Assembly (NCBI RefSeq): GCF_009913235.1
Contig: NZ_CP047897.1
Coordinates: 4,277,001-4,341,000 of the forward strand
Length of the DNA: 64,000 nt
Source: Nibribacter ruber
GTDB taxonomy: Bacteria > Bacteroidota > Bacteroidia > Cytophagales > Hymenobacteraceae
Reading direction: 5' to 3'
Shown here: one piece after another, positions 58,322 through 64,000 of the stretch
Position numbering within the stretch: the first letter of the stretch is position 1
Layout of the letters: each line of letters opens with the position of its first letter
Notes under the pieces: model-generated
Database searches by the model: none
Told to the model about the DNA's origin: nothing
The model's input: only the letters and a program-made list of their open reading frames with translations
Program-made: the position numbers and the translations under genes

Positions 58322-59977
58322 CTATTTCTGCCCAAAGCGGGTCCCAAAGAAATCACCTTTCTTCCAGGTGGGGCGTGCTGGGGTATTGGCGACCTGGTAA
58401 CTGATCAGGAAGTTCAACTGCACATACTTTCTGCCAGCGTCAAAGTCAAAGGTGTCATTGAGTTCATCCTGCGGCTTATGATAATGAACGGCGCGCCATT
58501 CTGCCACTTTCTTGTTGAGGTTGTTGAGGCCGTCGGCGGTTTTGTTGCCGTACTTGATGTGCAAGGCCGGAACGCCCTGCGTGACGAAGCTGTACTGATC
58601 GCTCCGGATGAAACGGTTCTCATTGGGCTCTGGGTCAGCCTCAACGGTCATGCCCAGGTAAGCGGCCGCGTTGGCCACCGGCGTTTCCAGGGTAGAATGC
58701 TGTGATCCTAATCCTACCACCGACAATAACGGCGCAATGATGGTGGGCATGTCTGTGTTGATGTCGGCTACAATGCTGCTCTTAGGCACGGTGGGGTATT
58801 TGGCGAAGTAGGCAGAACCCAGCAGTCCCATTTCCTCGGCGGTCACCATCACAATCAGGATGGAGCGCTTCGGCTTTTCTTTGAGGCGGGAGTAGGTGCG
58901 GGCAATTTCCAGTAGGCTGGCCACGCCAGAGGCATTGTCATGGGCGCCGTTGTTGATGGAGTCGCCGTTCACGGGCGCCGTGATGCCCACGTGGTCCAGA
59001 TGCGCGCTGTGCACCACGTATTCGTTTTTCAGTTGCGGGTCTGCGCCGGTAATCTTGCCAATCACGTTCCAGGAGTCAAAGTCTTTGTTGCTGGAGGTGT
59101 AGCTGGCTTTTACGGTCTGCTTCAGGTCTGCGGAAGCTGGTTTGCCGCTCCGGAGGGTGGTAAACACCTGGGCAGTGTCCAAGCCGGCTTTGCTGAACAT
59201 GTGTTGCGTACTCACGGCTGAAAGATTGGCCAACAACTTAATCTGCGGCGACACGAAGTTGCGGGAGGTGGCTACTTTCCCGTTGGCGTCTGCCACACTG
59301 TTCACACCCCTGGACAGGTTAGGAACCGTAGCTTTTGGGTTTTGGGTGTTGGCGCCAATGATGACGCCTACGGCACCATGATCGGCGGCATTTTTGAGGA
59401 TGGTGGTCACGTCAATGCTGTAGGAAGCCACGGTAGATGGGAAGCTCTTGGGTGCCCCGCGCATCACCAGCACAATTTTGCCTTTCACGTTCTGGCCGGC
59501 GTAGTCATCATAGCCTAGGTCTGGAGCGGTAATGCCGTGTCCTACAAACACCACCGGCGCGCTCACGCTGGTCTGGTTTTCTTCGGGGTGCGGGTAAATG
59601 GCCACGTCCTGCCCAACGGTGAAGCTTTGGGCCTCGCCGCCTTGCGTGGGTTGTCTGCTAAAGGTGGCATCAGGCCCCAGGAACGACTGGCGCAGACGCA
59701 CTAACTGCAGGTAGGAGTTGTTTTCGCCGCCTGGTTCCACGCCCAGCTTTTTGTATTGGTTCACTACATAGTCCACGGCCATCTGGTAGCCTTCGGTGCC
59801 GGGTTTGCGGCCTTTGAGTTTATCGTCGGCTAGGTAGGCAATGTGCTTTTTGATGTCAGCGGGCTTGGTCTTGTGCAAGGCCTTGGCCACTTTCCTGGGT
59901 ACCTCCAACGTCTGGGAGAAAGCCGTGCCGGTGCTTAAAAGCGCACTCAGGCAAAGCAAGAGGGAAGATCGTTTCAT
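58322..59977 (-). CDS. Secreted M28 family peptidase with PA domain
   Basis: A 551-residue exported zinc peptidase. A signal peptide (ending TGTAFSQ) precedes a helical pro-region-like part (KPADIKKHIAYLADDKLKGRKPGT), a protease-associated domain (about residues 130-240, VVFVGHGITAPDLGYDDYAG, GKIVLVMRGAP) and the M28 domain with zinc ligands in VVHSAHLDHVG, GAHDNASGVASLLE, TAEEMGLLGS and DINTDMP, and a final His in HIKYG or YHKPQDE. It differs from the M28 protein at 9284 in the PA domain and motifs, so they are separate subfamilies. Probably aminopeptidase activity outside the cytoplasm. Confidence 0.92.
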   Translation of the reverse strand: MKRSSLLLCLSALLSTGTAFSQTLEVPRKVAKALHKTKPADIKKHIAYLADDKLKGRKPGTEGYQMAVDYVVNQYKKLGVEPGGENNSYLQLVRLRQSFLGPDATFSRQPTQGGEAQSFTVGQDVAIYPHPEENQTSVSAPVVFVGHGITAPDLGYDDYAGQNVKGKIVLVMRGAPKSFPSTVASYSIDVTTILKNAADHGAVGVIIGANTQNPKATVPNLSRGVNSVADANGKVATSRNFVSPQIKLLANLSAVSTQHMFSKAGLDTAQVFTTLRSGKPASADLKQTVKASYTSSNKDFDSWNVIGKITGADPQLKNEYVVHSAHLDHVGITAPVNGDSINNGAHDNASGVASLLEIARTYSRLKEKPKRSILIVMVTAEEMGLLGSAYFAKYPTVPKSSIVADINTDMPTIIAPLLSVVGLGSQHSTLETPVANAAAYLGMTVEADPEPNENRFIRSDQYSFVTQGVPALHIKYGNKTADGLNNLNKKVAEWRAVHYHKPQDELNDTFDFDAGRKYVQLNFLISYQVANTPARPTWKKGDFFGTRFGQK

Positions 59978-60055
59978 TGGTTGTCTGTTGATTGTGTTTG
60001 GAACCTGAAATTACTAATTAAATAAGAAGTCCTTCAAGCGTTGAATGTCAGAAGG

Positions 60056-60099
60056 CTTCGTTTTTGGCCTGTTTTCCAGAAAATAAGCCAAAAACGAAG
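60056..60099. repeat. Dispersed palindrome (family A)
   Basis: CTTCGTTTTTGGC and GCCAAAAACGAAG pair over 13 bases, then TTTTC/GAAAA at the centre. Confidence 0.93.
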
Positions 60100-60133
60100 T
60101 AGTCCATCGGCAGAAGCACTTGTAATGCCTCCA

Positions 60134-60168
60134 TAAAAAAATCCCTGCAACGTGGGCGGCAGGGATTT
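60134..60168 (-). terminator. Intrinsic terminator after the 41-residue gene
   Basis: On the minus strand AAATCCCTGC and GCAGGGATTT form the stem, loop CGCCCACGTT, followed by TTTT. Confidence 0.88.
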
Positions 60169-60203
60169 CTCATGAATAGGCAGATCTAATTACTGGCTGG
60201 GGC

Positions 60204-60329
60204 TTAGCGGCGCTGGTTGCGGACCGGAACTGGGATGGGTTGCAGGGTAGGACCAGCTAAGCGGGTAAGTAACTTCTTCAGTAACGAAGCGATGGAAAAA
60301 ACAGTGTTGCTTGTCATGGGTTCAGTCAT
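60204..60329 (-). CDS. Putative 41-residue protein
   Basis: An ATG-started 42-codon frame (start 60329, stop TAA at 60204-60206) too short for usual gene finders. The product starts MTEPMTSNTVFSIASLLKK, contains an amphipathic/hydrophobic helix LLKKLLTRLAG, and ends with a proline- and arginine-rich tail QPIPVPVRNQRR. It is basic and may bind membrane or nucleic acid. The main support is the intrinsic terminator 36 bases after its stop on the same strand, which no other gene explains, and the lack of repeats in this stretch. A second ATG at codon 5 is possible. No family recognised; a regulatory RNA ending at the same terminator is the alternative. Confidence 0.5.
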   Translation of the reverse strand: MTEPMTSNTVFSIASLLKKLLTRLAGPTLQPIPVPVRNQRR

Positions 60330-60894
60330 AAAGGGTTAAACCAGGTTAGGCGTTTTTCAAAACACCCGAAGTTCACAGAGCCTGACTCTCCCTTCCTCAA
60401 TCATACCAACGAAGTTTAAGGTACTACATTTTACCGTAGGTTCTACTTTTCTGGAGAAACTTCTTTCCAGAGGCTTCGTGGTTTCTATGTAGGTACAACA
60501 ATCATACCGCCCTAAGTGTTCACAGCCGTTGAATCCTTTCGCTCATGCTCTCTTCTTTTTTGGCTTTCCAGCCTGGTACTTATCGTTTTTTGCCTGTTTT
60601 ATGGAAAATAGCCCAAAAACGCAAGTCGCTCTTGTTTAGCGGGTTGTGAAGTGTAGCAGGGTAGAAATTTTAGAGAATTAGAACTAACCTATATTTTAGG
60701 CAAGGTGTTTGCATGATAAAGAACAAGGTGAGATAAGAAGGGAAGAAGGACCGTTTCAGCCTGCTGTTTCACTGGGATGATTGACTTTGAGCGAGGGTTT
60801 GTTCTGGCTTTGATGCTGCCTGCTGGCAGCAAGTGAGGTTCCAGAATGTAGTTAAGCTCCACTACCAAATTTCACCTTTATTAACAGACAAAAC
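60330..60894. other. Gene-free stretch before the DUF6600 gene
   Basis: About 565 bases with one family A copy (CGTTTTTTGCCTGTTTT and AAAATAGCCCAAAAACG, 60584-60621). No other gene, promoter consensus or repeat was identified. Confidence 0.7.
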
Positions 60895-62214
60895 ATGAAG
60901 ATTTTTAAACACGCGTGGGTGCTAGGGGTGATAGCCCTTTTGGCATTCCAACTTGGAGGCGCTACCGCTGCACAGGCTCAGCCTGGCGGACGGGTGTCTT
61001 TCCAGACCTTCTATGACGAACTGGAGCCCTACGGCCGCTGGATCAATGACCCAGAGTATGGGTACGTTTGGTCGCCAGACGTTGACCAGGGATTTCAGCC
61101 GTACGCCAGCCGCGGGCACTGGGTCATGACCGAGTACGGCAACACCTGGGTGTCTGACTATGACTGGGGCTGGGCACCATTCCACTACGGCCGCTGGGCC
61201 TATGACGACTATTACGGTTGGCTCTGGGTACCCGGCAACGAGTGGGGACCAGCCTGGGTAGACTGGAGACGCAGTGACGGCTATTATGGCTGGGCGCCCA
61301 TGGGTCCAAGGATTACCTACGTGATGCCGGCCAGCCGCTGGTGCTTCGTGCCGGTTATGTATATTTCCAGCCCAAGAATCTACCACTATTACGTGCCGCA
61401 GACCCGCGTGGTGAACATCTACCACAACACCACCATCATCAACAACTATTATGAGCGCGACCACCGCAAGTACGTGTATGGCCCCCGTACCCAGGACATT
61501 GAGCGCGCCACCAATAGAAAAGTGAACGTGTATCGGGTAGACAATGACAGCCGCCCCGGCAGAAACCAGATTGCAGACAACACGGTACGCATTTATCGGC
61601 CGGAGGTGAGCAACCGAAGAAGCGAGGCGCCTGCCAGGGTAGAAGCCAGAGACAACCAAAGCCAGGTGAGAACCTCCCGGGAGAGTAACGCTGCCGCTAC
61701 CACCACCAGAACCGAAAGAAGCACTGCCGGCAGCAGAGCGGCGACTGAGGCGCCTGCCACCCGCAGAAGAGTGAGTACCACAGAGCGCTCTGAGCAACGT
61801 ACTTCTGAGGCCAGCGGCCCGGAAAGAACCGAGCCTCGGGCGGGAACCGTCAGAGAGCAGCGTTCTTCCAGGGGGCAGACTGCGCCTGACAACACCCAGG
61901 CTCCCGTGCGGACCGAGCGCTCACAACCTGCCACCAGAACCAGGGAACAAGCAGCGCCCAGCCCGCGCCAGCGTAGTTCAAACCTGACTCCGGCCCCGGA
62001 AGCCGAGCGTAGAACAGAATATGCTCCGCGTAGAACAGAAGCAAGCAGCCAGGCCACGTATGCGCCACCACGCGCACAATCAGCGCCTCAGCCCCAGCCA
62101 ATTCAGGAGCGGAGCAGGGCCACCTCGGCTCCGCAAAGCAGCCAACCCGTGCAGGGGGCTGCGCAAGAACGTCCGGCTGGTGGGCGTGAAAGAACTTCGT
62201 CCCGAAGAAATTAA
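60895..62214 (+). CDS. DUF6600 protein with aromatic repeats and an arginine-rich tail
   Basis: A 439-residue exported protein. A signal peptide (ending AAQAQ) is followed by a Trp/Tyr-rich region (about residues 35-165) with repeated G-R/H-W and YGW-x-P elements such as EPYGRWINDPEYGYVWSPDV, YDWGWAPFHYGRWAYDDYYG and GYYGWAPMGP, the DUF6600 pattern of short WD-like strands. After a basic middle part (150-230, NIYHNTTIINNYYERDHRKY) the last 220 residues are disordered, built of R, S, T, A, P, E and Q, with no lysine at all. It is probably a cell-envelope protein of unknown role. Its terminator leads into a family A copy. Confidence 0.85.
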   Translation: MKIFKHAWVLGVIALLAFQLGGATAAQAQPGGRVSFQTFYDELEPYGRWINDPEYGYVWSPDVDQGFQPYASRGHWVMTEYGNTWVSDYDWGWAPFHYGRWAYDDYYGWLWVPGNEWGPAWVDWRRSDGYYGWAPMGPRITYVMPASRWCFVPVMYISSPRIYHYYVPQTRVVNIYHNTTIINNYYERDHRKYVYGPRTQDIERATNRKVNVYRVDNDSRPGRNQIADNTVRIYRPEVSNRRSEAPARVEARDNQSQVRTSRESNAAATTTRTERSTAGSRAATEAPATRRRVSTTERSEQRTSEASGPERTEPRAGTVREQRSSRGQTAPDNTQAPVRTERSQPATRTREQAAPSPRQRSSNLTPAPEAERRTEYAPRRTEASSQATYAPPRAQSAPQPQPIQERSRATSAPQSSQPVQGAAQERPAGGRERTSSRRN

Positions 62215-62236
62215 GGGAGAAGATTGAATGATGATT

Positions 62237-62274
62237 GAAGAGCCGTCCTTGCAAAGGGATGGCTCTTCGTTTTT
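62237..62274 (+). terminator. Intrinsic terminator after the DUF6600 gene
   Basis: GAAGAGCC and GGCTCTTC with inner TCC/GGA pairing, followed by GTTTTT, the first bases of the family A copy at 62268-62302. Confidence 0.88.
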
Positions 62275-62302
62275 AGGCTGATTTCTGGGAAATACGCCAA
62301 AA
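62268..62302. repeat. Dispersed palindrome (family A), imperfect
   Basis: CGTTTTTAGGCTGATTTC and GAAATACGCCAAAAAAG; shares its T-run with the terminator. Confidence 0.75.
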
Positions 62303-62465
62303 AAGAGCATATTTGAAAAGTAGAGGAATTCAGCTCTTAGCAAATCTTGTATCCACTCTGAAATGATAAAGACTCCGGATTTATAAGAAAACGATCTGTC
62401 ATGTTGTCTTTACACTACAAGTAGGAAATGGTAGGAGCCGCATCTGAAGGGAAAACAAAACCAAT

Positions 62466-63179
62466 ATGAACATAGGCAAGGCCGTCCTTTTTCACCTACT
62501 TCCCGGGCTTATTACCATAGTCATCGTGGTTCTGTTGGCCCCGCTGCTCCAGCAACATGGCTGGCATACAGGGCTCTCATTTTTAGCGGCGCTGGTTTTC
62601 ATCACCATTCCTTTGCATGTGTATTTGCTGCTGAGAGAAGGAAGAAGGATTCATGGGTTTTATACGCTCAGGGGTGTGAACCTGTACCACCAACCCATGC
62701 CGGCATGGCAGTACTTTCTGTTCTTTATGGCCTTGGTTGCCTGGGCCTTCGGGCTGTTGTTTCTGTTGGCGCCTGTAAAGGAGTTTCTGCTGGAGCAGGT
62801 GTTTTATTGGCTTCCGGCATACCTGAAAGGCAGTGATCAGGTGGCATCTCTCAGCTACAGGGCCATGCTGTTGTTTCTGGTGTTGCAGATTTTGGTAGAT
62901 GGTCTACTTATACCGGTGGTAGAAGAGTACTACTTTAAAGGCTACCTGCTGGCCAGAATGACTTCTTTGGGAATAGTTGCGCCGTTATTATCTGCGGCGC
63001 TGTTTGCCTTCGCGCATTTTTGGCAGCCCTACAATTACCCGCTTATCTTCCTGATTCAGCTCCCGCTCACGTATCTGGTCTGGTACAAGAAGAACCTGTA
63101 TTTGGGAGTGTACCTGCATGTTTTCGGGAACCTGTTCGGAGCCCTTTTAAGCTTGATAGGATTTCTAAGTGCTTCTTAA
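62466..63179 (+). CDS. CPBP family intramembrane glutamic protease
   Basis: A 237-residue membrane protein of the CAAX prenyl protease 2/bacteriocin-processing (CPBP, Abi) family. Hydrophobic segments lie near residues 7-28, 35-55, 78-100, 135-152, 165-185 and 200-235. The active-site motifs are present: E153-E154-YYFKG, the FAFAHFWQP segment with its His, and the last-helix HVFGNLFGA with His and Asn. Members cleave membrane substrates, sometimes linked to bacteriocin immunity; the target here is unknown. It appears to be transcribed alone. Confidence 0.88.
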   Translation: MNIGKAVLFHLLPGLITIVIVVLLAPLLQQHGWHTGLSFLAALVFITIPLHVYLLLREGRRIHGFYTLRGVNLYHQPMPAWQYFLFFMALVAWAFGLLFLLAPVKEFLLEQVFYWLPAYLKGSDQVASLSYRAMLLFLVLQILVDGLLIPVVEEYYFKGYLLARMTSLGIVAPLLSAALFAFAHFWQPYNYPLIFLIQLPLTYLVWYKKNLYLGVYLHVFGNLFGALLSLIGFLSAS

Positions 63180-63344
63180 CCATTTTGTTGTCAAGAATAC
63201 ACTGGCTGCATTTTACCCTTCTTCAAGCCTTGGCAAGCTAGGCTCATAAGATAGCCCCGTCAAGAACTCAACCTGCCATTGCTTCTCTTGCTAAAATACA
63301 TTTACCTTAGAGAACCTTAATAAGCAGACAACAAATCCAAAGCC

Positions 63345-63710
63345 ATGAAGACAACCCCAGCGCATGATGCTAAAATAGCCAACATGACCTTTGCCTCGGT
63401 GTACCCGCACTACGTGACCAAGGTAGAACGCAAAGGCAGGACCAAAGAAGAACTGCACCAGGTACTTGCGTGGCTGACGGGTTTTGATGAAAACAAACTG
63501 CAGGAGCTAATCACAGAAAAAGTGACCTTTGAGGCTTTCTTCCAACAAGCAGCCATTCCTCCCAACGCAACGCTCATTACAGGAACCATTTGCGGCTATA
63601 GGATAGAAGAGATCGAAAACCCATTGACCCGGCAGGTGCGGTACCTAGACAAGCTGGTAGATGAACTGGCGAAGGGCAAAAAGTTGGAGAAAATCATACG
63701 GCAGTCGTAA
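63345..63710 (+). CDS. DUF2200 domain-containing protein
   Basis: A 121-residue soluble protein covering the complete DUF2200 domain, marked by ASVYPHYVTKVERKGRTKEE, LHQVLAWLTGFDE, TLITGTICGYRIEEIENPL and VRYLDKLVDELAKGKKLEKI. The family is widespread, small and uncharacterised; the fold has been described as related to helical DNA-binding-like or YdhG-type proteins, but no function is established. It is cytoplasmic and appears to be monocistronic. ATG at 63345 fits the family start. Confidence 0.88.
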   Translation: MKTTPAHDAKIANMTFASVYPHYVTKVERKGRTKEELHQVLAWLTGFDENKLQELITEKVTFEAFFQQAAIPPNATLITGTICGYRIEEIENPLTRQVRYLDKLVDELAKGKKLEKIIRQS

Positions 63711-63782
63711 GGCATTTCCACTAAACAATGTAAGTATCGTTCCTCCTCAGGATTGTACCTAAGTCTTGAGCTAGGCAACGCT

Positions 63783-63820
63783 CGTTTTTGGTCTGTTTTC
63801 CAGAAAAGAGGCCAAAAACA
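63783..63820. repeat. Dispersed palindrome (family A)
   Basis: CGTTTTTGGTCTGTTTTC and GAAAAGAGGCCAAAAACA, between the convergent DUF2200 and the partial gene at the right edge. Confidence 0.88.
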
Positions 63821-63889
63821 AACGTCGGCATCCTTTGCAGAAGTCCGGCGTTTGCGGGGTTGGGGGATATGTTTGGGGAGTATAAAATG

Positions 63890-64000
63890 CTACAGTAAAC
63901 TCACCAGGGTGAGCATGGTGCCCGCCAGAAAAAGAAGCAGGTAAAAGGCCGTGACCTCGCCGGTGGTAAACTCAGAAGGCGAAGACCGTAAAAGCAGGCT
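63890..64000 (-). CDS. C-terminal end of a membrane protein (partial)
   Basis: The last 36 codons of a minus-strand gene that continues beyond the window. The visible tail ends with a hydrophobic helix (FYLLLFLAGTMLTLVSLL) immediately before a TAG stop at 63890-63892, preceded by the polar segment RSSPSEFTTGEV. This is typical for an integral membrane protein whose last helix is at the C-terminus. The family cannot be named from this fragment. Confidence 0.6.
   Translation of the reverse strand, partial: SLLLRSSPSEFTTGEVTAFYLLLFLAGTMLTLVSLL

Noticed and set aside
60922-61797. 291-codon minus-strand frame opposite the DUF6600 gene
   Set aside because: Low-complexity antisense of the Trp/Tyr-rich and Arg-rich gene; no start signal or partner.
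471-63820. CRISPR array as an explanation for the many repeats
   Set aside because: Copies are scattered kilobases apart, palindromic along their full length and without regular spacers or cas genes.
1-64000. tRNA, rRNA, riboswitch or prophage genes
   Set aside because: No cloverleaf with a TTCGA-type arm, conserved rRNA block, known aptamer core or phage module was recognised by eye.

Overview
The window looks like chromosomal DNA of a Bacteroidota member, most likely a Cytophagales / Hymenobacteraceae species (Rufibacter or a close relative is my guess; no marker gene here proves it). The reasons are promoters of the TTG-N19/20-TAnnTTTG type, GH92 mannosidases, secreted S9/M1/M28 peptidases, a PepSY-type flavoreductase cluster, DUF2271, DUF6600 and DUF6056 proteins, weak Shine-Dalgarno signals and moderately GC-rich coding DNA. 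No rRNA, tRNA, CRISPR array, integrase or prophage was seen. About 48 protein genes are supported, including two partial ones at the edges and one 41-residue gene.

Layout: 0-3 kb, end of a DNA repair ATPase, a hypothetical gene, a DinB protein and a fatty acid desaturase. 3.8-15 kb, secreted peptidases (S9, M28, M1), a Crp regulator overlapping a chloramphenicol acetyltransferase-like gene, a histidine kinase and small conserved genes. 15.5-19.3 kb, a one-polypeptide type IIG restriction-modification enzyme whose target-recognition segment is very AT-rich. 19.5-33 kb, two aldo/keto reductases, a REP-associated transposase (RAYT) between paired repeats, ArsC-like reductase, TetA-like exporter, CsbD, J-domain protein, PepD, a quinone oxidoreductase and an amino acid permease. 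33.3-49.2 kb, two GH92 enzymes flanking a flavin-transfer cluster (ApbE converging on a PepSY flavoreductase, DUF2271 and secreted ankyrin operon), plus dienelactone hydrolase, DUF6056, YghZ-like reductase and a basic secretory protein. 49.9-56.4 kb, a GbsR-TolC-MFP-RND efflux operon with an ACP-like gene downstream. 56.8-64 kb, an AT-richer gene pair, an M28 peptidase, a 41-residue gene, DUF6600, a CPBP protease and DUF2200.

The most striking signal is between the genes. About 33 copies of a palindrome of roughly 40 bases (arms near CGTTTTTGGCCTGTTTTC and its complement) sit at nearly every transcription-unit boundary and are absent from the tightly packed operons. Arms vary but often with matching changes on both sides. 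Several copies share their T-run with an intrinsic terminator, and one lies in frame inside a flavoreductase gene. At least six other repeat families fill the larger gaps, including large hairpin pairs around the RAYT gene.

Functionally the region reads as a scavenging lifestyle: exported peptidases and mannosidases, dipeptide and amino acid handling, multidrug export, and a probable extracytosolic flavin-based electron-transfer module.
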